From: Anodontia alba
Taxonomy: Eukaryota; Mollusca; Bivalvia; Lucinida; Lucinidae
Assembly: GCA_964016985.1 (NCBI GenBank)
Contig: OZ024830.1
Coordinates: 20,360,387-20,424,386, forward strand
Direction of reading: 5' to 3'
DNA length: 64,000 nt
Shown here: positions 12,731-44,960 of the stretch, piece by piece
Layout: each line of letters starts with the position of its first letter
Numbering within the stretch: position 1 is the first letter of the stretch
Made by a program: the position numbers and the translations under genes
Notes under the pieces: model-generated
Told to the model about the DNA's origin: nothing
Database searches by the model: none
The model's input: the letters and a program-made list of their open reading frames with translations, nothing else

Positions 12731-12960
12731 TGTTGAGGTTTTACGGCCCAGTCAACCCAATGGGGTCATGTCCAGTGCGGTCAGTTTACCTAACCACACG
12801 TTTACTGGGCAGGCTTAGTCCTCTAAGTGGTTAACCAGTGCACATTCTTTCGCCAGAAACTGACAACTGCCCTTCTTGAATCAGCGGAAGGGAGAGAATG
12901 ACCGTAGAAAATATTTCATGATCAATCTCCACGGAAGAATGTTGCCGACCACAGCGGGGC
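12731..12960 (-). mobile_element. SINE, 5'-truncated
   Basis: Same body as the full-length SINE at 30598-30900 (TGAGGTTTTACGGCCCAGTC.. to ..GAATGTTGCCGACC on the plus strand). It lacks the tRNA-like head. Confidence 0.75.
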
Positions 12961-12989
12961 TAGCCAAGTCTTATCTTTCTGAAAAATAA

Positions 12990-13575
12990 TACAAACTAGA
13001 CGATCCTAAAGGGAATGAATGCCCCCTTAATGCAAGTTTGTGTATAAGGACATATTTCTAAGTAAATCAAGGGTGTGTAACTCTAGCCATAAAAATCTGA
13101 TCTGAGTTCTGTTTCATGTATGTACATGCCCAGCCTATATATGCTTACTTTGCTGCAAGTTTCAAATCATTATCTTGAAAACTGTAGGAGAAGTTGCGGA
13201 GACACAAACACTACTGAGCCATGTGTAGAAGACAAATTTTCTAAGTATATCAAGGGTATGTAATTCTGCCAATAATAATCTGACCAGAGTTCTGTGACCT
13301 TTATGTACATGCTCAGTCTATCTACTTGGGTGTAAAAAAAAAATAGCTGTGTTTCCGCTAACCCGACTGACCCCGTTTCAAACACCCGACTGCTATTTTT
13401 TATAAGTGAAAATGCAAAAATAAAGTTAAGCACCGACCTTCAACAAAATACCTGAATTTTCATAAAATTACAGGCCGGACCCTGTTCTTTTCTATAGAAA
13501 AAAATGGAAAAATAAAAAAATGTTTCTCCTACCTACAGATCAAATTTTTTTTCAGCATGTTAGCAGAAACACACC

Positions 13576-13610
<35 letters not shown>

Positions 13611-13765
13611 GCCTTACTTTGAAGCAAGTTTCAAACCACTGCCTTGCAAACTAGGAGTTGCGAAGATTCGAACAATACTATAAAGTGTGACAGATAGACG
13701 GACACACAGACACATGTGGGGTCAAACTATATGCCCTCCACCACTTTGTGGCAGGGGCATAAAAA
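12990..13765 (+). mobile_element. hairpin-ended tandem element downstream of the ligase gene
   Basis: Two or three diverged copies of a roughly 220-bp unit (TAAATCAAGGGTGTGTAACTC.. near 13060 and TATATCAAGGGTATGTAATTC.. near 13240) are followed by AGATAGACGGACACACAGAC. A terminal hairpin follows: ATGCCCTCCACCACTTTGTG, then GCAGGGGCAT. The architecture is like that at 3220-6230. A 30-nt T run lies at 13579-13608. Confidence 0.65.
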
Positions 13766-13813
13766 TCAATGTCATCTGCTACAATTCTGCTAAGTGCTTT
13801 TAGGTTAAATGTA

Positions 13814-13818
13814 TTTAT

Positions 13819-13819
<1 letters not shown>
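13814..13819 (-). promoter_or_regulatory. possible polyadenylation hexamer overlapping the stop
   Basis: The minus strand reads TAAATAAATAC at the stop codon, so an AATAAA hexamer starts inside the stop. If used, the 3' UTR would be only about 15-30 nt. A later site is equally possible. Just downstream lies a hairpin-ended repeat (12990-13765). Confidence 0.3.
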
Positions 13820-34634
<20,815 letters not shown>

Positions 34635-34799
34635 CTGAAAGTATATGTTACTAGGTGAGAAGTCACTGAATGAGGCTTATGATCATAGTCTACATTGTCC
34701 ACTCATCCAGTTAAATATTTTTTAGACATACCGTATTCGACCTAATTACCGCACATACCCCTATAAGCGCACAGTCAAGAAATTCCGTAGTCTTCAGAT

Positions 34800-34930
34800 T
34801 ACAACCAGTGTACTTTTTTCTTTACTTCTTTACAAAGGCATATGTTGTGGGTACTCATTTGAACTGCATCGACAAGTCGATGCAATTCAAATGAGTACCC
34901 ACAACATATGCTTTTGTAAAGAAAGTCAGA
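34800..34930. mobile_element. family-C-like hairpin (TTCTTTACAAAG flanks)
   Basis: Near-perfect arms: GGCATATGTTGTGGGTACTC.. against ..GAGTACCCACAACATATGC, joined by GACAAGTC. Its flanks GTATTCGACCTAATTACCGC (34733-34752) and TGTGGTAATTAGGTTGAATA (35057-35076) form the outer ends of a larger element of about 345 bp. Confidence 0.8.
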
Positions 34931-35219
34931 AAAATCGCATAGTCATCATTAAATAAGTCCTTTTCTGATCTTTTTTATAGTGTATCCTTAGTAGGTAGAT
35001 ACATATTTTACCACAAATGAGTGTTCCCAGTAATTTTGAAAAACCTAAGCGCACAGTGTGGTAATTAGGTTGAATATGGTATCACTATGGAGTAAAACTG
35101 ACTTGTTCAAATTTTAGGACAAGTCTGGTAAGGAGTTAAGGTGTCCCAATATTTAGCATAAATACAGTAATAGTTGTCTCACCTGTCCATGAAAATGTAT
35201 GTTTGCATGGAAATAATAA

Positions 35220-35570
35220 TATTCGACCTAATTACTGCACCGTGTGCTTGGGTTTTTCAAAATTACTGGGAAAACTTGTAGTAAAATATGTATCCACCTA
35301 CTAAAAGTTAAAACAAGATCAGCAAATGACTTATTCAATGGTGCTTACGCGATGTTTTGTGTTTTTTTGTTGATTTTTTACATTTTCTTTCTAAAAGCAT
35401 ATGTTGTGGGTACTCATTTTTGTCAATGCAATTCAAATGGGTACCCACAACATATGCCTATATAAAGAAGTAGACAAAAAATACACAGACTGTAATCTGA
35501 AGATTACAGAATTACTTGACTGTGTGCTTATAGGGGTATGTGCAGTAATTAGGTTGAATATGGTAATTTA
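35220..35570. mobile_element. second copy of the larger element seen at 34733-35076
   Basis: TATTCGACCTAATTACTGCA at the left and GCAGTAATTAGGTTGAATAT at the right enclose a family-C-like hairpin with a shortened left arm. A third copy surrounds 19160-19285 in reverse, with GGTCGAATACGGTA near 19323. Confidence 0.75.
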
Positions 35571-35649
35571 TGTAAGGTTTATGTTTAAAGATTAGATACT
35601 ATATTTACCCTATATACTGGACACCCTCAGAGGGATCGTTAAGGAGGAG

Positions 35650-35780
35650 TATTTGGTGATAATGTTTTTTATTTCTCCATAAAAATATATGTTGTGGGAA
35701 TTCATCAAAAAGCACCTCAGTAATATGCTTCTAATGAGTACCCACAACCTATGTTTTCATGGAGAACTGGAGAAAATTAT
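35650..35780. mobile_element. family-C hairpin element
   Basis: TTTCTCCATAAAAATATATG..GTGGGAATTCATCAAAAAGC and a right arm TTCTAATGAGTACCCACAAC. Confidence 0.65.
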
Positions 35781-36229
35781 CCCATAATTATCACAAAGTA
35801 CTCTTTCTTTACAAATTCCTCTGCCATACTTGTTGAAAACTTTAACAAGTCAATGCTACCACCTGTTGTGTCTAAAAAACTGACTGATAGTGGCAAATAG
35901 TGCAGGCCTTTATCAGACACCATCTGAGGCAGCAGCTCTGGGGCTACACTGTTTGCTCAGGCCTGCCTGTCCCAATACTTAGGATTATGATGGTAAAAAA
36001 ATTAATCAAGACATGCAATGTATGGCTGTTTGCTTCAACTTTTCCCCCCTATTCTTTGAAATGAAAAAAAAAAATCCATTCAATGGTTTCACAGGTAATC
36101 ACTGCAAATTCAAGATTTTTGACATCAAAGTTTTTTGTTGCTTTTTTTTTTTTTTTTTTTTTTACATCAAGGAAATGGTTATGGACTTAATTTCTTTTTA
36201 ACTTGCTTTTACCATAACTCCAGATAACA

Positions 36230-36560
36230 TCTGAAAAGTATTGACGTTTTTCTTATTTCTCCATGAAAACATACAATGTGGGTAGTCATTAGAGATGCCT
36301 CAATGGGGTGCTGGAGTATCATATCTTTTCATGGAGGAATAAGAAAAATATGACTAAGTAGAGTCTATAGCACTTTATAATATTTTTTTTACAACTCTCT
36401 GTGCAAATTCAGTAGACGACAAATCGATACTAGTTTTCTTATTTCCCTCAAAAAAACAGGCTTTGAAATTTCATGCAAATTGGCTAATTTGCATGAAATG
36501 TCAAAGCTCTATTTTCAGGAAAAAAAATATTAAAATTGTAGTCTGCTGAAAGTTTTACCA
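36230..36560. mobile_element. family-C remnant followed by family-D MITE
   Basis: Family C at 36245-36350 with only outer arms, then family D at 36405-36550 with a short hairpin (CATGCAAATTGGCTAATTTG). Confidence 0.6.
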
Positions 36561-36930
36561 AGCATGCTTTGGTTAAGGGTGTAATGGCCATGTAATGTTG
36601 TTACATCAAAGGCACAGTCCTGGCACTTGACAAGGTCAGAACCATGATATAATACTTCAATAATGTCTTAATTTGAGGTGAATTACATTTAAATTGAATA
36701 CATAAAACTTAATACCATATATACTCTGTTCCACTATTCTGTATGAAACTGCCTCCAATAACCTGGGTTTACTAAGTGCGTATGCATACATTTAAACCTG
36801 AAAGGAATGCAAGGCTTCTCACAAGGATTTTGAAAATATGAGCCTCAAAGCCATTTTCAAGGGGAGACAACAAGAATTATCTGAAGAGAAGGAGACCCAG
36901 TGGTCCAGGCATTCGTTGAAGTTAATCTGA

Positions 36931-37144
36931 CAACCCTGGTCCTGCTGAACCTGGATATGCCCTGCCTTTGCAAACAGTGTAGATCCAGATCAGTTGGCTT
37001 CAGTTGAAGCCAACTGATCTGGATCTACATTGTTTGGCATTAAGTATGCGAATTTGTATCAAAAACCTGGATCAAGTAATCTGATTGGCTGAAAAAATTA
37101 GAAGTGGGTGTGGCATCTTAATTCAGCATGACAAGTAGGGTAAA
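36931..37144 (+). mobile_element. family-B MITE
   Basis: CAACCCTGGTCCTGCTGAAC left, CAGCATGACAAGTAGGGTAA right. The hairpin centre is GGCTTCAGTTGAAGCC. Confidence 0.82.
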
Positions 37145-37610
37145 TACATGACATACACTTGGCAGATTTTCTGCCACTTTTTACAAGAGAGACAACTTTT
37201 GTGACATCCTGTTTGCTTTCCTAAGCACCAATGACCTTCTGAAATTAGGCGTCTATAAAAAGAATGAAGTTGCTTCCCTTTGGAGAAGACCCCTTTTCAA
37301 AAGGGATGAAAAAAACAACAAAAAACAATTTGACAGTTGTCTCCCCTTGAAACAGCAAATTAGCAGAAGGCACTTTAAAACAGCTATCTTATTTTTCCAT
37401 CCAAAATAAAGTAGTCAAAAATATAGACCCCAATCAGATTGCATGGCAATGCACACTCCCACAGGCTAACCTTCGGATAATGTCTAAAGGTCTTTTTAAT
37501 AATGAAATGTCTCCAGTCACAATGAGCTTATTAAAGTTCCCTTTGATCTAATATCTCATATCCTATCCTGTGATGTTTATACCTAGCTCTAGATAAGAGG
37601 CAAATCCAGA

Positions 37611-37990
37611 CACAGTCGAACTTCAATGGCTAAAACATCTTTGGGACCATGGAAATTAAATCTTGTTCTAAACACCATTAGTTTGAGCCACTAATAATTA
37701 AGCATGGCACCAAGTCAGGAGACCAATGGGAATGATTTAGAGATGTTTTTTTTATCTTCCATAAAATAACAGTATGTTAAATGAACTCATTAAAATTGCC
37801 TTGATGCATTGATTCAAATGTCAGTACACACAAAACATTTTTCATGATAAAATAAGAAATTTACAAAAAAAATATTTCTAAATATTTATTTTCTTGAGCT
37901 ACTGAAAGAATTTTCTAAGGACTCAAAAATGAGTTAGATGAATCAGCCATGGTAGAGCCATTGGTGTTAAGTGTCATGGAAGTTTTACTG
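37611..37990. mobile_element. pogo-like MITE with family-C remnant core
   Basis: CAGTCGAACTTCAATGGCTA at the left and GGAAGTTTTACTG at the right. The inside has AGTATGTTAAATGAACTCAT and a decayed right arm. Confidence 0.55.
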
Positions 37991-37997
37991 TATTTTC

Positions 37998-39190
37998 ATA
38001 CCCCGCCACATGATAATGATAGGGTTTCATGTCGGATGTCCACGTGTCCATCCATACATCCATCCATCGTATGTACATCCATCCGTCATTCCATCCATCC
38101 ATATTTTCTTTTCTGGACAATAACTTGAGTAAATATAGATAGATTTTCACCAAACTTGGTATGTGCACTGATATTGTGGAGATCTGGTTTGCGGTTTGGT
38201 AATGAGCAAATTTTGTCAAGTTTTGACAGAGTTATTTGCCAGCTACATGTCTGTATTTTGATTTCCGAAAGATAATATGAGTAAATGTCAATGGATTTTC
38301 ACAAAACTTGGTATGTGCATTGATATTGTGGAGACCTGGCTTGGGATTTGGTAATGAGCAAATTTCATCAATTTTTGACAGTTATCTGCCAGCTACATGT
38401 CTGTATTTTGATTTTCTTACGACAACATGAGTAAATGTCAATGAATTTTCACCAAACTTGGTATGTGCGTTGATATTGGTGGGATCTGGTTTGGGATTAC
38501 GAATGGGCAAATTTCATCAATTTTTACAGGGTTATCTACCCATCACACACCCGTTTAGGACAATAATGAGTAGATATATCAATGGACTTTCACCAAGCTT
38601 GGTATGTGCTTTGATATTGTGGTGATCTGGTTTGGGATTGTTAGACCCAAAAAAAGTATTAGATTCTCAGACACACCGCATCTGTCCTAAAGGTCCCGCA
38701 TATATGATCTTTTTCAGAGGTAAGTTTTTTCGGACCCGCAATAATTCATGACACAGGAACAAACTAACCCAAATGACACTTAGCCAAACTAACCCAAATG
38801 TCTTAACCCTTGTCCTGCTGAACCCGGATATACCCAGTCTTTGTAAATAGTGTAGATCCAGATCAGTTGGCCTCTGAAGAAGCCAACTGATCTGGATCTG
38901 CACTGTTTGCCATTAAGTCTGTGAATTTATATCAACAATCTGGATCAAGTAATCTGATTGGCTGAAAATTAGAAATGGGTGTGGCATCTTAATTTATTCA
39001 GCAGGACAAGGGTTAAGAAAGTATTCAATTGGAAAAATAAAAATAAAAAGCTGCCCGCAGACAACTATTTTTTGAAAAAAAATGCTTGAGAATCTAATAA
39101 TTTTTTTTTTGGCCTTAATGGGCAAATTTCAATTTTTGAGTTCTCTACCCACCACACGATATTGGTGGGGTACTATCATTTCATGCTTTT
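37998..39190. mobile_element. tandem element with family-B insertion
   Basis: Units of about 130 bp with TCACCAAACTTGGTATGTGC (near 38146, 38303, 38452, 38592), a CCATCCATCC run at the left, and ends that pair (ATACCCCGCCACATGATAAT / GGTGGGGTACTATCATTTCA). A family-B MITE sits at 38803-39018. Confidence 0.7.
38803..39018 (+). mobile_element. family-B MITE
   Basis: Complete copy with TTAA edges, inserted near the end of a tandem element. Confidence 0.9.
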
Positions 39191-39291
39191 ATTTCTTCTT
39201 TTTCCCATTAAAACACATTCTGTTGGTACTCACTGGAATCAATTCCAATGAGTACCCCAGAGGACTTGCTAAGGAGGCGTATTGGGTGACT

Positions 39292-39592
39292 ACTTGTGTT
39301 GAGGTTTTACGGCCCAATCAATCTAATGGGGTCATCTTGAGCATGATCAATTTACCTAACCACACTTTTAATGGGCAGGCTCAATCCTCTAAGCGGTTAA
39401 TCAGTGCTGTGCACAGTCTTTTGCCAGAAACTGATAACAGACCTTCTTGAATCAGGGGTAGGAAGAGAATGACCGTAGAAATATTTCATGATCAAATCTC
39501 TACAAAAGAATGTTGCCAACCTGGCGGGGTCGAATCAACAACCTCCTGATCACTAGTCGGATGCGCATCCACTGAGCCACTGAGGCCAGCTA
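39292..39592 (-). mobile_element. full-length tRNA-derived SINE, diverged
   Basis: Body matches the copy at 30598-30900. The head GGCCTCAGTGGCTCAGTGGA and a GTTGATTCGACCCC B-box region are present on the minus strand. Confidence 0.78.
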
Positions 39593-39599
39593 GTATTCT

Positions 39600-39890
39600 G
39601 TGATAATTTTTCTTATTTCTCCATAAATACATATGTTGCAGGTTCTCATTAGAAGTGCCTTGCAGAGGTGCTTCTAATGAGTACTCACAACATAGGTTTA
39701 AATGGAGAGCTAGAAAAAATATCCCAGAATTATCTTGGATCAGCAAAAGGAAGGAAATAACTGTAGAAATAATTACATGGTCAATCTCCACTAAACTTAC
39801 ATGGTCGAGTTGGTATTCAAACTTGTGACCCCTGGAGTGGATCTGCAGTCAGTCACACACTAAAGACTGTAGTATGGTGCCTGGCTTTAC
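39600..39890. mobile_element. family-C hairpin followed by an old SINE head
   Basis: Hairpin at 39605-39725 (CATTAGAAGTGCCTTGCAGA..). SINE body and head at 39735-39885 (ACATGGTCGAGTTGGTATTC). Confidence 0.6.
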
Positions 39891-39894
39891 AAAA

Positions 39895-40129
39895 CAGGGC
39901 CCAGTTGTTCAAAGCGTCGTTAGCTTAACGAGCTCGTTAAGGGCCATTTCGTTAACTATTTTAGCGGATTCAATATACAATTTTCTGAAATTTTTTGCTG
40001 AAAAAATGTGAGTAGCTGTTACTCACATTTTTTCAGCAAAAAATTTCAGAATATTTGCGTATCACTCGATGTAAATTTTAACGAATCGTTAACTAATGAT
40101 GTCGTTAGCTTTTCAACAACTGGGCCCTG
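39895..40129. mobile_element. family-A MITE with short hairpin
   Basis: Both ends present. The central stem is cut to GTGAGTAGCTGTTACTCAC. Confidence 0.88.
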
Positions 40130-41260
40130 GATAAGTTTTACTCCAATCATATATTGTAAGTTTCATAGTCTTAAACACAATTTGCTAAAACTGACTCAAC
40201 ATTTTCCCCACATAAATGTATTGGGAAGTAAATCTGACCTTGCCTTAAAAAAGGTCAATGATTATTCTAGGGTCATCATTTGAATTAACTGGGTAGACCT
40301 AAGTCCCTAAGCTATATACCATGATCTAGCCTCAAAGCTTTCTTGGTTCATGAGGAAAAGATTTGTAAGTGCCTTTAGCGAAATATGGGCATGTGGCCAT
40401 CTTGGCCAATGGAGCAAGCCAATTTGAACAAACTCTCAACACCACTTTCACAGGAGTCTCCATATGAAATTTGTTGAAAACTGGGCAAGCAGTTTTCTGG
40501 AAAATAATAAAAATATCAACATCCGCCTCAAAATAATGACTTACATAAAGCCTGAACACTTTTTTTTATTTACATCGAATATGTCATAAATCTTCATGAA
40601 AGTGGGGACAATATCCTGTGAAATGGTTTTGCTCTGACAACAAATGAGTCGCAATGTGAAAAAACGTACCTTCTAAGATGTGCGCCCAAAGAAGACTCAA
40701 ATCCACACAGTCTGATCAGTCTTCGTTGTCCACATGAAGAAACTTTACCTCATTAGCTATCCAAAAAGCTCCCAGTGAAGACTCAGATCAGACTGCGCAA
40801 ATAGGCAGTCTGATCTGAGTCTTCACTGGGAACAACTCCTTAGGTATGTTTTCTGACACCGAGGCTCAAATTTATTACATATCGGTAATTTATGTAAAAT
40901 GTTGCTCTAGTTACAAGTGAGTGATATGTTCTGCATGCCTTAAAAAGAAAAGAAAACTATGCAGAGTGATAAAAGGGTTTTTAGGGAAATTTTAACCTTT
41001 AGACAGCCATTAAAATGAAACTTTATCCCATTTGAAAACCCTCAATGAAAGTCAATGCTGATTATGTAATGCTGAATTTGCATATCGAACTGCTAGAATA
41101 TGCCTTTAATGGTATCTTTTTTTGAAAATGTTGTAAATGCTTTGAATGAATAATATCTTTTGTATCAGTTTACACAATGGTTCAAATAGGAAACTATCCT
41201 CTTTTATTTTGTCATGGGATCCATTATTGCTTTTTTTTTCACTTATGAGAGGTTTTAACT
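40130..41260. other. intron, scattered remnants
   Basis: A stretch at about 40330-40560 resembles 33185-33420 (TGGTTCATGAGGAAAAG.., GGGCATGTGGCCATCTTGGC), an unclassified dispersed repeat. A CCAGTGAAGACTCAGATCAG hairpin lies at 40770-40830. No exon. Confidence 0.5.
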
Positions 41261-41261
41261 T

Positions 41262-41487
41262 TTAACCCTTAAAGCGCCAATCACAACAATTGTCGTCTGC
41301 TTTGTCTTCTGCTTGTGATTTTAAAAGTCATTTCTGCAAACAGTGTGGGCCCAGTTAAGACTGATCAGGGTCCACACTGTATGCCCGTATACAAAAAATA
41401 GGTTTGAAAAGTTTGCAAGAATATTCAGCAGACGACATAAACAGACGACATTTTCAGATACAGTTTTTCTTGGCGCTTTAAGGGTTA
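41262..41487. mobile_element. hybrid MITE: family-E ends with AAACAGTG hairpin core
   Basis: TTAA edges with CCCTTAAAGCGCCAATCA at the left and TTGGCGCTTTAAGGG at the right. The centre is CAAACAGTGTGGGCCCAGTT..GATCAGGGTCCACACTGTAT, not the usual TTTCATGTGAA core. Confidence 0.8.
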
Positions 41488-41665
41488 AAGCACTAATCAC
41501 AGATTATGAATTTTGATTTTTTTTTTTTCAGAGAAATTAAAGCTTGACATTTCATTTGAATTGTCAATTCACATGAATGTCAAGTCTTATTTTCTCTGAA
41601 AAACAGTAAAATCAATTTTAGAATGTAGTCTGCTACAAATGTGCTTATAGTGCTTTAAGCCTAAA
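41488..41665. mobile_element. family-E MITE abutting the hybrid
   Basis: GTTAAAGCACTAATCACAGA left, GTGCTTATAGTGCTTTAAGC right, standard GACATTTCATTTGAATTGTC core. Confidence 0.78.
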
Positions 41666-42559
41666 CCTAAGGAAGTGTCATAAGAAAACTGAGAGAGTAG
41701 GTACTTAATCAATTTCTGTAAAGAAAAACACTTCCATGGCAACCAGTTTAGTCAAGTTTCCAAAAATATATATTCCAAAGAAAAGCTAAGCTTGATATCC
41801 AAGCTTCGGTTTTCACACCTTTAGGTTTTTAAGAGGACTCTTCTATCTTATTTTCTGAGAAAAATAAGAAAAATATATTGTCAATATATCATCTGCTGAA
41901 TTAGCATAGAGAGTGGTAAAGGTTAACGTTCTTCAAAATAGGGTACAAGGAAAAGAAGCTACTGACTGGACAATGTTTTATTGGCAGACAGTCGGATACT
42001 AACTCGTACCAAAGCCCTATGCTCTTCTCTGGGAGTGGCAGCAAACAATTTGTACTCATACGTACCCTGCTGAAACTACCATTACCTTGTGACAGACAGG
42101 TCTGAGCAAACTGTCCAGACCCAGATCAGAGGGCATAAAATGAAGTATCTGATCAGGGTCCACACCTTTTGTCACTCATCCAAATCAATTGTTAGTAAAA
42201 CAGACTTGCTCAAATTATTGTACAAATATGGCAAAGAGTACAGGACCCAAGTTAATAAAACTTTTTTCATTCTCAACTCTGCTGAGCATGAAATTAGTCC
42301 TGCGACTTAATCTCGATTTAATTGCAATTGCAAAATCCTTCTTGCTAAACATAGCGGAGCATGAAAATTTCTCCGCTAATAAGTATAAAAATGCCAACTA
42401 TTGTTGGGCATTTTCATAATTTATTAGCACTGAAAATTTCATCCTCAGCAGAATTGAGCATGAAAAAAATTATTTAACCTCAGGGTCATATCTCAATAAA
42501 CTAAGTAGCTCCAGAACAAATTGCCAGGCATCCTAATTTTATAGTGAATGTATACACTT

Positions 42560-42950
42560 GGTTCTTTAATTTTCTTGACAATTATTAGGGGAAACAACTT
42601 TTGGAACTTCCTACACCAATCCCCTTCTGAAAGGAGTCTACCTGAAACAGAAAGAATCTGCTTCCAAGGGGAGCACTGCAGACCTCTTTCCAGATGGGAG
42701 CAAAAATGATTTTGACACATTTGTCTCCGATAAAAGTGCATCAGATCCCCATAACAATAACAATGTTATGGGCAGATTCAGAAGACAACAAATTGATGAG
42801 ATTCTTATTTTTCCAGAAAATAATATTTGACATTTCATGCAAATTGTCTCCTAAGAAGACAGTTTGCATGAAATGTCAGATCCTCTTTTCTGGTAAAAAT
42901 ACAAAAATTATTTCAAAATATCATCTGTTGAAATCTTAATCTAGTCTGCT
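42560..42950. mobile_element. family-J remnant and family-D MITE
   Basis: Family J at 42580-42720 (GAAACAACTTTTGGAACTTC..GAAAGAATCTGCTTCC). Family D at 42775-42935 has clear arms (CATGCAAATTGTCTCCTAAG). Confidence 0.6.
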
Positions 42951-43087
42951 AAGTGGTATGGGTAAACAATGTAAATATTCGAAGAGGCAAGTCAGCAAAC
43001 AGTGTAGAGTGAGGTCTAGTGAGGTCTACTATTCACTACTAAGCCAGCACAGTTTACACTCATGGCCAGGTAGTTAAATGCACGTGC

Positions 43088-43537
43088 TTTAACCCAGGTC
43101 CTACTGAACTTGAATATGCCCTCCTAAACTGGCTCCAGGCTCCAGTCTCCAGTGACTTAATATTCATTCTAATAATCTTGTTTGATAATCAACTAAAATT
43201 ATAGCAAAATAATATCATGACTATAAAGGCTGGTAACTTTTGACCAGTGACCAGATTTTATAGTCATGATATCCTTTTGGTTTTATTTTAATGGATTATC
43301 AAACAGGATGATTAGAATAAATATTAAGTCACTGGAGACTGGAGACAGTCTATACCATTCCTTGACAAACAGTGCAGATCCAGATCAGTTGGCTTCTTCA
43401 GAAGCCAACTGATCTGGATCTACACTTTTTGTCATTAAGTATGTGAATTTGCATCAACAACCTGCATCAAGTAATCTGATTGGCTGACAATTAGAAGTGG
43501 GCGTGGCATCTTAATTTATTCAACATGGAAAGGATTA
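43088..43537 (+). mobile_element. family-B MITE split by a family-I MITE
   Basis: Left end TTTAACCCAGGTCCTACTGA to about 43130. It resumes at about 43362 (CTTGACAAACAGTGCAGATC) and ends CATGGAAAGGATTAA. Confidence 0.82.
43130..43352. mobile_element. family-I palindromic MITE (nested)
   Basis: Ends CCAGTCTCCAGTGACTTAAT / AAGTCACTGGAGACTGGAGA. Long arms with AATATCATGACTATAAAGGC and its complement TAGTCATGATAT. The second copy is at 47772-47986. Confidence 0.85.
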
Positions 43538-43699
43538 ACTTTTGGATACATATGGTAGAAAGTTATGGTGTCCGAATACTTAGGACAACCACAGTAAGCC
43601 AGTCGAAAAATATAAAGATGAAATGTGGGTGACTTCATACCAGGCTGAGTAATTTATCTAAGATGTGTGAGGTACAAAGTAATTTCATTTGACATTTAG

Positions 43700-43880
43700 C
43701 ATGTTGGGTTAAAATTTCAGCAGGTAACAATCTGGAATATTTTTATTACTTTTCCCTGAAAACATGCTTTGACATTTTATACAAATTGTCTCCTAAGGAG
43801 ACATTTTGCATAAAATGTCAAAGTTTATTTAGTTGGAAAAATAAGAAAAGTATTGTCTGCTGAAATGTTTACCGAGCATG
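43700..43880. mobile_element. family-D MITE
   Basis: TTTAGCATGTTGGGTTAAAA.. outer end, arms GACATTTTATACAAATTGTC / TTTTGCATAAAATGTCAAAG, right end GAGCATGCTAAGTGC. Confidence 0.75.
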
Positions 43881-43924
43881 CTAAGTGCTGAAAAGAACCA
43901 AGAGAAAATCAGCATCACACCACT

Positions 43925-44152
43925 TTAACACTTCTCTTGTTAAACACGACGTGCCCTGTCTTAGCAAACAGTGTAGCTCCAGATCATTTGGCTTCTGGAG
44001 AAGCCAACTGATCTGGATCTGCACTGTTTGTCATTAAATATGTGAATTTCTATAAAAAAAAGCCAGATCAAGTAATCTGATTGGCTGGAAATTAGAAGTG
44101 GGCATGGCATCTTAATTTATTCAGCATGATAGTGCAGCATGACAAGGGTTAA
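43925..44152 (+). mobile_element. family-B MITE
   Basis: TTAACACTTCTCTTGTTAAA left and GCATGACAAGGGTTAA right, with a 15-bp internal repeat of AGCATGA near the right end. Confidence 0.85.
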
Positions 44153-44189
44153 AACCAGAGGACTTGTTAAGGAGGAGGGAATATTTTGT

Positions 44190-44325
44190 GATAAATCTGG
44201 GATAATATCTCTTATTTCTCCATGAACACCTAAATTGTAAGTACATATTAGAAACACCTTGGTGAGGCACTTCTAATGAGTACCCAAGATAAACATTTTT
44301 GTGGAGAAATAAGAAAATATTACAC
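44190..44325. mobile_element. family-C hairpin element
   Basis: TTATTTCTCCATGAACACCT and ..AACACCTTGGTGAGGCACTT..; moderately diverged arms. Confidence 0.65.
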
Positions 44326-44583
44326 AGACATCCTCTCTTATGAACTATGCCAGCTTTTCACATATACCGCAAGATCCCTTTATGAGTGAAGCATCTCATT
44401 TATCAATGATCTGTCACAAGCCTTGTTCACCAAAAAAAAGGATGTCAACTTTACATACAACAATCCGTATTTTCCTTTTGATATGTGACAAAGACCGATA
44501 TTTCTACTCTAATTAGGTAATGAATTATTTATGAAGGATTAGGAATTTTTTACTGTACCAATTTAAGGGGAACAAATATTCTA

Positions 44584-44795
44584 GTAACCCTTCTCTTGCT
44601 GAACACGACATGCCCTGTCTTAGCAAACTGTGTAGATCCAGAACAGTTGGTTTCTGAAGAAGCCAACTGATCTGGATCTGCACTGTTTGTCATTAAATAT
44701 GTGAATTTATCCAAAACATAGATCAAGTAATCTGATTGGCTGGAAATTAGAAGTGGGTGTGGCATCTTAATTTATTCAGCATGAGAAGGGTTAAG
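44584..44795 (+). mobile_element. family-B MITE
   Basis: GTAACCCTTCTCTTGCTGAA left and CATGAGAAGGGTTAA right. It shares the TTCTCTTGCTGA variant with 18132, a possible subfamily. Confidence 0.87.
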
Positions 44796-44799
44796 GGAG

Positions 44800-44960
44800 A
44801 CAACTCTGTTAAATTGTTTTTGCACCTCTTCTCAAAAGGAGTCTTCTCTTAGAGGAAAGAATTTGCCCCCCTTGGGAGCAAATTCTTTCCTTTTAGAGAA
44901 GACCCTTTTCAGATTGGGCTTAGTGTGCTGAAAGGCATACAAGAAGTCACCCAAGTTATC
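44800..44960. mobile_element. family-J foldback
   Basis: AAGAATTTGCCCCCCTTGGG..AGCAAATTCTTTCC centre, with CTTCTCTTAGAGG / CCTTTTAGAGAAG arms. Confidence 0.65.

Noticed and set aside
41950..42070. Possible minus-strand exon encoding GTYEYKLFAATPREEH
   Set aside because: It ends in a stop without a donor, has no family match, and lies amid repeat debris.
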